NCBI GenBank assembly: GCA_964035795.1
Contig: OZ038325.1
Location: 9,801,958 to 9,865,957, forward strand
Direction of reading: 5' to 3'
DNA: 64,000 nucleotides
Source of the DNA: Pterobdella sp. o SKG-2022
Lineage: Eukaryota > Annelida > Clitellata > Hirudinida > Piscicolidae
The notes beneath the pieces were generated by a model. It had not been told where the DNA came from. It worked only from the letters and a program-made list of their open reading frames with translations, and did no database searches. The position numbers and the translations under genes were made by a program. This document shows positions 53,618-64,000 of the stretch, piece by piece. Every line of letters begins with the position of its first letter. The first letter of the stretch is position 1.

Positions 53618-53707
<90 letters not shown>
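53618..53707. repeat. (TG)n microsatellite
   Basis: About 90 bases of TG dinucleotide, preceded by TGCGTGCGTGTGCG. Confidence 0.95.
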
Positions 53708-53710
<3 letters not shown>

Positions 53711-54375
53711 TGTGTTTATGTGTGGTGTGGGGGGTAGGGGAATGGTTTGTAAAAAAAAAAAAAAATTGTGAAAAAATCGTGATAAATATGTTTTATAATG
53801 ATAACATGAGTAATAATGCAAGTATCGAGCGGGTATCAAAGATCTCTGATCCGGCCTGCAAAGCTTTTGCAGCAAAGTTGGACTTGCAAACCAAATTTGA
53901 TACAAGCAATTTCACCAAACAACATCATTTCATGTCAACACTGTGGTAGAAATAGCAAACGGCAGGGTTTTCCAAATCATCAAAAAATGCGCAACAATAA
54001 TAGAAAATGACAACCATTCTCTGCACGGGCAAACTGTGGTCAAACTGAGAAGAAAGAAACTGAAGAGAACTATTTTTTCATTTATCCAATATTATGTTCA
54101 TATGTCTGTACTTTTATGTTTATCTTTGTTGTACTTTATCATCGGCGATTTCTAGTCTTGCATCTGCTTGTGAGTCTTGCTAACCTTTTTGGGATTTTGA
54201 AAAACTATAAAATTTGATAAAATCTTTTTAATATTATTTTTATCAATTGAGCTATCCTGGTTCATATAACAAGTTTTTTTATAATCTATACATAGAACTA
54301 TGATACTGGTTTCTTTTTGTCTTTGTAAATATAATATCGTACAAATTCAAAACTAAACTAGCAGCTTTCATTAAA

Positions 54376-54876
54376 ATGAGTGTAACTCTTCATACTGACG
54401 TCGGTGATATGAAACTAGAGTTGTTTTGCGACAGATGTCCTAAGGCATGCGAGAACTTTTTGGCGTTGTGTGCTAGCGATTACTACAATAACTGCCTCTT
54501 CCACCGCAACTACAAGGACTTCATGGTGCAGACTGGTGATCCATCCAACACCGGCAAAGGAGGTGAAAGTATATGGAAGAAAAATTTTGCAGACGAGTTT
54601 TCAGAATCTCTTCGCCACTCTGGTCGAGGTGTGGTGTCGATGGCAAATAGCGGAACAGACACCAACGGGTCTCAATTTTTCATCACATACAGCAAACAAC
54701 CGCAGTTAGATCTCAAATACACGGTGTTTGCTAGAGTGATTGATGGCATAGATGTACTGGATGAGCTAGAGAAGTTGCAAGTGGATGAAAAGACTCATAA
54801 GCCATTACAGGACATTGCCATCAGGAACACAACCATTCACGCCAATCCTTTCGCCATGCAACAAGAACAATCCTGA
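54376..54876 (+). CDS. PPIL3: Peptidyl-prolyl cis-trans isomerase-like 3 (cyclophilin, spliceosomal)
   Basis: Single-domain cyclophilin; PPIL3 is found with the spliceosome. One uninterrupted exon of 166 residues (human 161), starting MSVTLHTDVGDMKLELFCD and matching human PPIL3 along its length. Active-site elements are present: FHRNYKDFMVQTGDP (catalytic Arg in the FHR position), VVSMANSGTDTNGSQFFITY, and LDLKYTVFARVIDG. The usual cyclophilin Trp position is replaced by Tyr (LDLKYTVF), as in human PPIL3. It ends ITIHANPF-like (TTIHANPFAMQQEQS). A polyadenylation-like aataaat follows the stop at about 54890. The lack of introns contrasts with its neighbours; a retrocopy is possible, but the frame is intact and no parental copy is visible here. 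Confidence 0.97.
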   Translation: MSVTLHTDVGDMKLELFCDRCPKACENFLALCASDYYNNCLFHRNYKDFMVQTGDPSNTGKGGESIWKKNFADEFSESLRHSGRGVVSMANSGTDTNGSQFFITYSKQPQLDLKYTVFARVIDGIDVLDELEKLQVDEKTHKPLQDIAIRNTTIHANPFAMQQEQS

Positions 54877-55159
54877 CATTCAAATTTTTATAATAAATCT
54901 TGAAATCATCTTGTGTCAAATCTTTTACTAAACAAAATCTTCCAGTGTTGACCATTGATAAACACAAATACATAATTAAGAATAAATGCAACTGAAAAAA
55001 AGTTTGTGAACAGTTTGTGTTGGATGATATTTCATTAGGAATATGTAGCAATAATTACCATTTCATTTATCCCGAGATTTGATAATTTAAGACATACAAA
55101 ACATCACAGTCAGTGTCAAGAAAGTGTAGATGCTAAAACAAATCAAATGACCAAAACTT

Positions 55160-57538
55160 TCACATTTGTTTCACTCTCTCTTCCAAGAGATCAAGTTGTT
55201 TTGTCACAGCTGAAGGCATGTCAATACCAACTTGTGCTTCGAAGAAGTTTCTTGTCTCCTCAACATCCTCTAATAAGTATTCCTTAGGCAAGGAGAAGAT
55301 CTTCTCCCATGAGACTTTATCCAGACCTTTCAGGTTGATAGAGCCCTTCTTGGGCAGCAGACCAATAGAAGAGGGTTCAGCTATGTCCTCTCCATCAACC
55401 CTCCTTAACAGCCAGTCAACCACTCTAATGTTTTCACCAAATCCAGGCCACAAAAACTTTCCTTCTTCATCTAGTCTGAACCAGTTGACATGGAAAATTT
55501 TTGGCATTTGTCTAGGTGGTTTGTTTATGCTGAGCCAGTGGCGCAGGTAGTCTCCGAAGTTGTACCCAAGGAAGGGTCTCATGGCCATGGGATCATGCAT
55601 GATGGTCTTGCCTTTGTGCTCAGCTGCAGCTGTTGACTCACTCTTGAGGGCAGCTCCCAACATCACTCCATGTTCCCAGTCGAAAGCCTCAAACACCAGT
55701 GGAACTCCCTCAGGTCTGCGACCTCCGAATATGATAGCATCTATGGGCACTCCTTCGGGGTCTTGCCACTTAGGGTGGATGATGGGGCACTGTTCAGCAG
55801 GAGTACAGAAGCGAGAGTTGGGGTGGGCTGCATTGATACCCGCCTCCTTGTACTGTTTGGTGGTCATCTTGTGTCCCAACCACCCTGAGATCTCCATCTC
55901 ATCATCCACTTCCTTCTGCAATCCCTCCCAATAAGCATACCCATCCTTTGTCATGCCTACATTAGTGAAGATGGTGTTGCGTCTGCAAGTGGCCATGGCA
56001 ATAGGGTTGGTCTTGGTGTTGGTGCCTGGAGCGACACCAAAAAAACCAGCTTCTGGATTGATGGCTCGGAGCTTTCCATCTTTGTCAAACCTCATCCATG
56101 CAATGTCATCTCCTACACATTGTACCTGATTAGATCAATGAATAGTTATATACCTGATATATCAAATGAATAGAAATCAAAAATAGAGATAAATGTACCT
56201 TCCAGCCTGGGAGGGTCGGAGCCAGCATGGCCATGTTGGTTTTGCCACATGCGCTAGGGAAGGCTGCTGCAATGAATCTCTCATGTCCTTTAGGGTCTGT
56301 CACGCTCATGATTAACATATGCTCAGCCATCCATCCTTCTTCCTTTGCCAAACAACTTGCAATTCTGAGAGCAAAGCACTTCTTGCCAAGTAGTGAGTTT
56401 CCTCCATACCCACTTCCAAATGAAATGATCTTTTTGTCATCAGGCCATTGAGTGATAATGGTCTTTTCAGGATTACATGGCCAGTGGTTGATCACCTTCC
56501 TCACCATGTTCCTAGGAGCACCAACACTGTGCACACACTGCACAAACTCTGAAGATTTGGCAATGATAGGCCACACATCAGCTGTCATGCGAGTCATGAT
56601 CCTCATGCTCAACACCACATATGTAGAATCAGTCAGTTGCACTCCCACCTTTGAAAGAGCTCCTCCTACAGGCCCCATGCTGAAGGGAAGTACATACATG
56701 ATCCTACCCTTCATGCACCCAGGCAGACGAGCCTCCAGTTCCTCATCAGCCTTCTCGGGACTCATCCACTGTCCCAAAATGCCTTTGACTCCCTGGGCAG
56801 TGTGAGGAACTGAAGCAAACTTTTCACGAGTCACAGTGAAAGTTTTGCTCTCAACCCTGGCCACATCAGCAGGATCTGTGCGACACACAAAACAGTTCTC
56901 CATGCTACTTAATCTCTCTAAAGTTCCTCTCTCTACCAACTTTTCTGTCATTTCTTCAGCCTCTTTTGCACTGCCATCACACAAATATACAGCTTTAGGT
57001 CTGCATATCGACACCTAAGAAAAGTTTTTGTATTTTGAATTTAATATTGCTACTTAACCTTTTTTAAAATGACTATATTGTCATAACTCCAAAAAAATTG
57101 TTATTATAACGAAAAAATTGGTTCACGTTCCTACAACTTTCAGACGTCGAATCAAAATCAATTAAATGAAAAGATTACATAATTAATGGCTAAAGAATAT
57201 ACAACGCAATTATGGGCACGAGTATTAAAAATGGCGATAAAGCCGACAAAAAAGAAACATACGTATTTGGCGATGAATTGTTGAACTTGTGGCGTCAACT
57301 TGCTGAGATCCCCTTTCACCAAAGGAAGTGTTACTTTTCCTATGTCAGGTATTACTACAGGATTCTGAGAATTCGACATGTTATCACATGTGGAATCGAT
57401 ACGAACTCTTTTAATGGCGTCAGTCATTTTGAATCTGTAGGAAAAGTTAGCATTACTGAAAATTGGCGTAAATTCAGTAAAATTTTTTATTGTTACGTGG
57501 CCAAGCGGTTTGAAAAACCGTAAAAACATGGCCAACAA
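55160..57538 (-). CDS. PCK: Phosphoenolpyruvate carboxykinase (GTP)
   Basis: Converts oxaloacetate and GTP to phosphoenolpyruvate, the gateway step of gluconeogenesis. Three exons: 57538-57263, 57014-56199 and 56125-55160; phases close to 685 residues. Key motifs: GSGYGGNSLLGKKCFALRIA, the P-loop with reactive Cys FPSACGKTNMAML, VGDDIAWM, GFFGVAPGT, FGGRRPEGVPLVFE, GKTIMHDPMAMRPFLGYNFG and FHVNWFR. It is longer than cytosolic PEPCK (622 in human) because of an N-terminal extension MLAMFLRFFKPLGHVTIKNF rich in Phe, Lys and Arg with few acids, which looks like a mitochondrial presequence; a downstream Met (MTDAIKR, about 57427) would give a cytosolic-size protein. Exons 2 and 3 are separated by only 73 bases. 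The gene is convergent with PPIL3. Confidence 0.97.
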
Positions 57539-60228
57539 AAATAGTTTACAAAAATCATTTCTACCAATGCGATTAATTGATTTTTAGTGAAATATTTTGA
57601 AAAATCAATAAAATAACCTGTTTATACGAAAGCAAAAACGAGGATCTAATCGCAATTGGTTAAAAGCTCGGCTATTTTTACTTCTATTTATATAGTTTTT
57701 TGGTGGGATTAGCTATCCGATTGTTTGCAAAATATTTTGAAGTTTTCGAGCTAAATGTCTGCAAATAAGCAAAACTTTTACAAAAAGTATATAAAAAGTT
57801 TTTTAGATTTATTTTAATAGTGAGATTTTAGAAATTTTCTAATTTTTTTTTTATTTGACGTTTTTGTTGTTTATTTTTCAACCTACCAGGGATCTAAATT
57901 TAGAAATTATCATAATTTATTTTTTTGTTATTCTGTTTACTACTTTTCTCTTCTAATATTTCATCATTTTTTAACCTACAATCGTTCTTTCTAGAATATT
58001 TATTATTCAAATAATATAATTATTTCAAATTATTAAAAAAAATTGAAAATTATTTTTAAATATAATACAATAGTTATCAAAACACTTTTGAATTTTATGC
58101 CTTACTAGGCAGTAAAGTTTAATATTCAAGGGAGGCATACCTGCATTTTTAAAGCGTCATAAATGACGGTGGTCTGCTGTGATTGGCTGCGATCACTTAT
58201 TTCAGAGCAACAACTTAATAGATCTCAGCCATGAGTCATACTTCTCATGGGTGTCATCATAATATCTTGGCATTAAGAATGTAGATTGGGTAGGTATGTA
58301 AGGGAACTTTTCCATCATGAAGGAGAAAATGGATAATGATTTGTTGAAATGGAAAACCTTTGATTAACACAACATCAAGATATTGTCTTGCTTTTTCCTC
58401 CTTGTGCACTACCACTTTTTATGCAACTTGGATGTCACTTTGCTTAATATTGTTGCTGCTATCACTTACTGAGAAGCTGATATCAATGAATTGCTTGTAA
58501 AATATTAGGAGTTATCCAGCAAAGAATGTATATAATAGAACAGATACAAGCCGCCTCAAGCTTCGATGTTATTCAGATGTTTAAATATATGAAGGGCTAC
58601 ATAACAATATAAATACGTCAACAAAATCAATAATTATTACTTATATATGAATATGTAATATGGTTGATGGAAATAATCGGAAAGGATGTTTTTTAAAGTA
58701 GGCCGCCACACCACATCCGAGTTTAATTGTATTCATATGCTATTAATATCTTTTCAAAACACTTTCATCATCAGCTTGCTGATGTAACACAGTTATTTCT
58801 AAATAGGTCTTTGGACGTTCCGTAGAAGTTCTTTAGAGCACTTTTGCTGAAAAGCCAATTTTATAAACATAATAATTAGTCAAATGATTTGAACCATTTA
58901 AAATCCCATTTGTAGCACAGCTTCCTTATAACCCTCTCACCTTGTATGCACACTGTGAGCATCGAATATTTATGAATTGTCTTGGTTCCAACATTTCATT
59001 TTGTACTTCTTCATTGATGTTCACGAGATTCTCATCTGACCAAAGATCACATTGAGTGAAAAGTTTTGAAGACTTCGGTTACTTGTGGGTTTCGGGTTAT
59101 CATAATAAAAAGAATTATTATTATCATTATCACTGTTATCATCATCTTCATAATCAAAATAATAATAATAATAATTATTATTATTATTATTATGAAAATG
59201 TTCAATCATGACGACAAAATTTACAAGAAAAAGCACTGTGAGCACAAGTGACACAAATAATTATGAACTCTAATATAGAATTAATATTAAAGTTATAATT
59301 TATTGAAATAATAAATTTTAACTTCAAGTACTTTACAACGTTTATCCGTTAAATGGGACATGACGTAAGAAGAGGTTTAATTCTTTATCTTTAATATACA
59401 ATCCTATTGATTTCAACGTTGATTGTGAATAAGAGATTATTTTGTAAGAGATTTGAGAAGAATCACACTCAAATGACTGTTTGGGAAAATTTTAGACCTC
59501 CCCTAACGTGACCGAAGTTCTATGAGGTGTCTTGAACCATTTATTTCTTTTTATTTTTATTTTGCTTAATTTCATTCCATCACAAAGAAGTGGAAAGGCA
59601 GGATGGGACTCGAAAGAAGGACGATCGTTTTTGAAGTGTGTTGTTGTGATGTGTTTGCCACTTCAGCATGGTAAATAGACTGTTTATTTTGATATTTTTG
59701 TTATTTTGCCGTGATATTTGGACTAAGTGCTAACATTTATTGATTAATGAGTTAAAGTCCGAGCTGGGAGCCTGCCAAGACTGTTTAGAAATCGAGTGAG
59801 ACAGAAAAATATTTGGAAAAGTTTGAATAAGAGACTGTGAGTGAAATAAGCAGAAAAAAGGGAAACATTAACAAAACGACACTAGAACAATTGAGGGCTG
59901 AAAAGCAAAAAAATAAAAATAATATATGAATTAAATAAAAAAAATAAAAATAATATATGAATTTAAAAAGAATAAAAATGAAATCATAAAAAAATAAACG
60001 TCACGATTAGAAATGAAAAGTAGCAAAAAAGATATATAAAGAGAACAACAATGAAAAATGAATTTCAACAAAAAAAAAATAAACCAATAACAAAAAGAAT
60101 TAATGGATTTCAAAAAATAATAATCACAAAACAAAAACAAAAAACAAAAGGTCCTTGAGGTAGCTTTCCTAACCGACTGTCCTACTAGATCAACTGCCTC
60201 TTAGGTTCAAATAATCACACTCATCATT

Positions 60229-60395
60229 CAAACAATTATATTATTATCATCCAAACAATTATATTATTATCATCCAAACAATTATATTATTATCATCCAA
60301 ACAATTATATTATTATCATCCAAACAATTATATTATTATCATCCAAACAATTATATTATTATCATCCAAACAATTATATTATTATCATTCAAACA
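60229..60395. repeat. 23-bp tandem repeat, about 7 copies
   Basis: Units of tattattatcatccaaacaa plus tta, highly uniform. Confidence 0.93.
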
Positions 60396-60503
60396 GTTAT
60401 ATTTAAATATTATTGACATGTGGTCATTTTTACTTATATTATTTTGATAATTATAAAAGAATCCTATAAATTATGCATTGGCCTCAAAAGAATGGAGAGT
60501 CAA

Positions 60504-60590
60504 CAATCCACTTGAAGTTCTTGTCACCATGTGTGCAGCATCCAATCCACTTGAAGTTCTTGTCACCATGTTTACAGCATCAAATCCACT
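60504..60590. repeat. Two-copy tandem repeat of about 36 bp
   Basis: aatccacttgaagttcttg and the following tcaccatgt..cagcatc occur twice in succession with small changes (gtgtg versus gttta). Confidence 0.8.
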
Positions 60591-60781
60591 TTCTCCAGTC
60601 ATTTTCAATTTATCCAGAATAATTGAAATCACAACATCACATCGGAGTTTACTTTTAAGTTTGATGACGTCCAAGTCAACAATATTCACACAAATCTGGT
60701 ATTTCTCTCAAATTGCCGCCAGCTAGACCAAGAGTACCCACACAAAATCACATTCATCCAGAATCTGACTTACTAATAACA

Positions 60782-61319
60782 ATGAATTATCTGGCTTCAG
60801 CATCCATACTTATCCTCATTCCCATCACATTCTTCTCTTCTCACACCTCTTCCAATGTAAACATGGATGACGTCATAGACAAGAACGTGCCTCTCACAGT
60901 GTTTCAAGATGGCTACACAGAGATGCGTAAGGATGCACACACTAGCTTCGGTTTTGAGAATGATGCCGACGAAGATGAAGCCATCATAGATTTCAATTTT
61001 AACAATCTTTTTTTAGACCCCAACCAGACTAATCCGGCAGATGACATCACCCAGATATATGACCTAATTGCAGAGTACTTCTTCGCTTTTGCCCTCGTCT
61101 TCCTCTTCATCTACTTCACCCTCTGTGGCATCGTTTATGTGGGTAAGGTTATTTTACGTCATCATAATGAGGTAGTCATAACAATAAATATATTCAACAC
61201 TATCGCCCTTAGTGACGTCATTGTGCATTGAGGAGAGAGGTGCTGAGAGTGATTTTGAAGAGATGACATTTTTCAAGGAAGAGCTGGCCAGGCAACTGAA
61301 GGTTGTTATGGGGATTTGA
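60782..61319 (+). CDS. Small single-pass membrane protein, family unknown
   Basis: Not recognised. The frame from the Met at 60782 starts with a signal-peptide-like MNYLASASILILIPITFFSS, continues with a short acidic ectodomain (ENDADEDEAIIDF), and has one hydrophobic segment AEYFFAFALVFLFIYFTLCG, so a type I topology is expected. Unspliced it runs to 61231. A consensus donor (GTGG|gtaagg at 61142/61143) right after the membrane segment, and an acceptor at 61238-61239, join in phase to an exon (61240-61319) encoding ESDFEEMTFFKEELARQLK, an amphipathic cytoplasmic tail. The spliced version (about 147 residues) is preferred, since the unspliced tail is less protein-like. An upstream in-frame start at 60713 exists but lacks the signal-peptide layout. 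Confidence 0.5.
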
Positions 61320-61888
61320 AAGTTGAGATATTGATAGGTGTATATATAACACTACAGAGAAAATCGACCGTTAGATTTGAGAGTCAAAAATTTGATGATA
61401 AGGAAAATGAAGATGACCAAGTTTGAATGGTGGTGTGGTGTGTCCAAGTACCAATAAATAAATTATGTTTTATTGTTTAAAATTAAACATTTCAAAGATT
61501 ATTCTTTAAGAAAATTTTTTTTGAAACAGCATTGCCAAATTATATAATAAAAGACTAATAACAGAAATCGAATGTATAAAAAAACAAAGCGCTAATAATG
61601 GAAAGGATAATTATAATATGGAAAGTTCAATAGAGATAAATAGGGAACATGACAAAAGAAGAACAAGAAGTAGTACAAATACAAAGACACTGATAATTAG
61701 ACTACATGAGGATGTAGATGGATATGAAATATATAATAATAATAATAAACAATGAAAAACAAAAATAATAAACTTAGTGTGGAGATAGAAGGATTATTGA
61801 TCACCACGATGACGTAAGTGACCTTAACGAGTCTTCATTTATAAATAGAACCATCAAATATTGAAGGTGAGAATGATGATGATAGCGG

Positions 61889-63509
61889 TTATTTAATGAA
61901 TTGAGGTGGAAGGTCAGGGGGTGGTCGGGGCACTGGAGGTGGTTCTGAGGGCAGGGTGAGTCCTGGAGCAGTATAATCATAATTATTACAAGTATTAAAA
62001 AGACATAATATATGGACAATAGAACAACCTTCAGCCTCGAGCAACCTCAGCTTCATCTCCATCTTCAACAACATCTCCATGTCGTCATGCATCAGCTTTG
62101 ACGTCATCTTGAGTTCATCGTTGTCATTATTCATGATCAATAATAAAAACAATTAATAAATGATATTGATAATATGTAGAAAAAAAGAAGAAAGAGAAAC
62201 TAATAAAATGTGAGGCAAGCAGAAAACGTGCCAAACATATACTGAAAAACTCACATACACACTAGCAATCCCACACAAACAAACAAACACACAAACAAAA
62301 AAACAAGCAAACACACACTCACACAAACACATACAGGCTTATTGAGGAGGACATTAAGAGCATCAATCCATGTGTTTTGAACCTCTTGAGAGGGAGCTGT
62401 GAAGTTGAGAAGGTCGCATCTTTCTGCCTGATGGTAATGGTGGTGGAAGAAGTTGTACGGAAAGATGGGTGGATGGATAAAAGTAAAGATAAATAAGGTA
62501 GAGAGATTTGGATGGTAAATAAAGTAGAGATGTGGATGGTAAATAAGGTAGAGAGATGTGGATGGTAAATAAGGTAGAGAGATGTGGATGGTAAATAAAG
62601 TAGAGATGTGGATGGTAAATAAGGTAGAGATGTGGATGGTAAATAAGGTAGAGATGTGGATGATAAATAAGGTAGAGAGATGTGGAGGATAAATAAAGTG
62701 GAGAGATGTGAATGATAAATAAGGTAGAGAGATGTGGATGGGCACCTGGAAGGATTCTTCGGGAACGATGGAGAAGATCAAAGAATTGTTGCCCTGTGTC
62801 ATAATTTATATGAAATAGTAAACCGAGATGGAAATAATTTGAAAAAAAATCAAATCATAAGACTTATTATTATTATAGGCACCTTCTTCTTGACATGAGG
62901 ACAATCCTTGCCAACCACCACATTTTTGACTTCACTTAAGGATACTATGACAACAATCATATATTATCAATAAAAAAATGATGCCGTCTCCTCCCCCCCC
63001 CCCCCTTAAACCCACTTTTGAACTTGAGTTGCTCGACAGATGGCGCTTCAGTCTCCTCACACTCGTCATAATGCAGAGTCTTGAGGTTCGAAGCTAGTCT
63101 GCAGTACATGTACTTGTCTGTGTGCGTGTGTTTGTTTGTTCTAAAAAAAAATGCCACAAACTATATCAACAGCCTCTTAAACAAACATTAAGCGCCCATC
63201 ACAACCAGTCTTATACACTCGCACCCACGACCACACCGACCTTGCCTCCGATAGGTCTTGATAAGAAAATTTTCCCCTTTCAACAAACAGTTTATCCTGT
63301 TCTTCTTCACCAACTCCTCCAACTCTGGCCTCACCTTCTGCTGTAACTCGCTAGGTGGCAGTAGTAGCATTTTATAATGCAAATAAAAACAAAAATAAAA
63401 CAAAAAACAATGATAACAAGATGGGAGGGTCTTGCAAACTCCACTCCAACTTATCCTTCTGCCTGCTCTGCCTCAGCTGGTTCACTTCATGGTAGGGCAG
63501 TTTGCTCAG
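61889..63509 (-). CDS. ELMO: ELMO/CED-12 engulfment protein, C-terminal part (PH domain and Pro-rich tail), partial
   Basis: ELMO proteins pair with DOCK exchange factors to activate Rac in engulfment and migration. Eight exons on the minus strand: 63509-63418, 63350-63241, 63117-63012, 62934-62883, 62793-62746, 62427-62335, 62107-62029, 61962-61889. Phases close to 217 residues. Matches in order: LPYHEVNQLRQSRQKDKLEW and ELQQKVRPELEELVKKNRIN (helical region before the PH domain), KYMYCRLASNLKTLHYDECE, VVVGKDCPHVKKK, LLNFTAPSQEVQNTWIDALN (end of PH domain), HDDMEMLLKMEMKLRLLEAE (DOCK-contacting helix) and a Pro-rich tail LPSEPPPVPRPPPDLPPQF that fits an SH3 ligand. The N-terminal Ras-binding and armadillo parts lie beyond the window end. 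Confidence 0.93.
62500..62740. repeat. 24-26 bp tandem repeat in an ELMO intron
   Basis: About ten units of gtagagagatgtggatggt plus aaataag, with variants lacking one gag and with gataaata, lying between the exons at 62746 and 62427. Confidence 0.9.
62990..63004. repeat. Poly-C run at an ELMO intron
   Basis: A C-rich tract of about 14 bases (one T interruption) just downstream of the donor at 63012; on the transcript strand it is a G run next to the 5' splice site. Confidence 0.85.
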
Positions 63510-63510
<1 letters not shown>

Positions 63511-63588
<78 letters not shown>

Positions 63589-63600
63589 TGTGTGTGTGTT
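63511..63600. repeat. (TG)n microsatellite abutting an ELMO splice acceptor
   Basis: About 90 bases of TG on the plus strand. On the minus strand it is (AC)n running straight into the acceptor (cacacacag|CTGAGC) of the exon at 63509, so the microsatellite takes the place of the polypyrimidine tract. Confidence 0.93.
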
Positions 63601-64000
63601 TAAAATAATTAATGTAACAAGTTGATAATTTATTTCGAAAAATCTGATGTTGGATAAGTACAAAAGTTTAAAATAGTCTCGTATCACACCGAAATAACTT
63701 AAAAAATTTTAATTAGTGATATAATTATTTAATGCATAAATGAAACAATAAAAAAGTATTCAAAATTTGGAGAAATCATGTCTTTTAATGCTAAATTTAG
63801 ATGTGAACAAAATTGGCGGTCGAGCGGTTAAAAGTGAAAAGTATTTATTTTAATTGGCTGTGGGAAGAAAACTTCAAAATTTCAACGGAAGCCATCAACA
63901 AAAAACCTACATAAAGATTTCAAAAAACTTCGCCTAGCTGATCACTGGCAAGTCAAAAGAACACCACACCTGATACATAGATAAACTGCTCTGCAGTTTA
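63601..64000. other. ELMO intron or upstream sequence, no exon recognised
   Basis: AT-rich sequence to the window end. No segment matching the next upstream ELMO exon was recognised, so it is probably intron. Confidence 0.4.

Larger units (their letters stand above)
49400..54300. other. Repeat-rich intergenic region
   Basis: No gene with family similarity was found between the p140Cap-like locus and PPIL3. The sequence is dominated by simple repeats, listed separately. The longer open frames here (50565-50984, 52480-52860, 53606-53905) are translations of GGAT, 57-bp and TG repeats. A non-repeat patch at 53800-54150 has open frames on the plus strand but no recognisable product. Confidence 0.6.
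57539..60781. other. Intergenic spacer, no gene seen
   Basis: AT-rich sequence upstream of PEPCK on one side and of the small membrane-protein gene on the other. Contains TTA/AAT runs (59100-59200), A-rich low complexity (59900-60150), a 23-bp repeat and a two-copy 36-bp repeat just before 60600. No open frame with family similarity. Confidence 0.55.

Noticed and set aside
54376..54876. PPIL3 as a processed pseudogene
   Set aside because: Although intronless, the frame is complete, all catalytic motifs are kept and no poly-A remnant or target-site duplication is evident.
55218..57523. Plus-strand open frames of 60-124 residues
   Set aside because: They lie antisense to PEPCK exons and have no family similarity; PEPCK is clearly the real gene on the minus strand.

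Overview
This is a stretch of an AT-rich animal nuclear genome, not a bacterial or viral replicon. Almost every gene is split by short spliceosomal introns (about 60 to 400 nt, GT..AG). The genes are metazoan: an SPDEF-type ETS factor, EFHC2, a filamin-repeat protein, myosin VI, a sickle-tail/p140Cap-like protein and ELMO/CED-12. A one-domain universal stress protein is also present; vertebrates lack these, while many invertebrates keep them. Together with the Asn/Gln-rich coding tracts and many microsatellites this suggests a non-vertebrate, non-arthropod animal. I cannot name the phylum.

Layout, left to right. Minus strand: SPDEF-like ETS factor (1170-2655), ATP synthase beta in 14 exons (5260-8434), universal stress protein in 4 exons (8788-9770), EFHC2 with three DM10 domains (11309-15870, first exon not found) and a filamin-repeat protein (16273-22736). 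Plus strand: a complete 35-exon myosin VI (23769-32800), which starts about 1 kb from the filamin-repeat gene in a head-to-head arrangement. Minus strand, convergent with myosin VI: a sickle-tail/p140Cap-like gene (34059-37066, with likely upstream exons to about 49.36 kb). Its introns hold a pair of related minisatellite arrays, 0.74 kb and 8.2 kb long. From 49.4 to 54.3 kb there is only repeat-rich spacer. Then come PPIL3 (plus, single exon, 54376-54876), GTP-type PEPCK (minus, 3 exons, 55160-57538), a small orphan single-pass membrane protein (plus, 60782 onward) and the 3' half of ELMO (minus, 61889-63509, cut by the window end).

Several products act in related processes: myosin VI, the filamin-repeat protein, the p140Cap-like protein and ELMO all belong to actin, adhesion or Rac pathways, EFHC2 is axonemal, and ATP synthase beta and PEPCK are metabolic. 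I see no operon-like arrangement. The most unusual features are: the 8.2-kb minisatellite with higher-order repeats and a near-identical 233-bp flank shared with the smaller array, where the flank carries the end of a putative coding exon; a strong excess of the perfect CRE palindrome TGACGTCA across the window; a recent internal exon duplication in the filamin-repeat gene; and an in-frame open 'intron' in the myosin VI converter region. Exon coordinates were assembled by hand from reading frame, splice sites and family similarity. Codon phases close across all joined exons for the genes described as complete, but individual boundaries may be off by a few bases.
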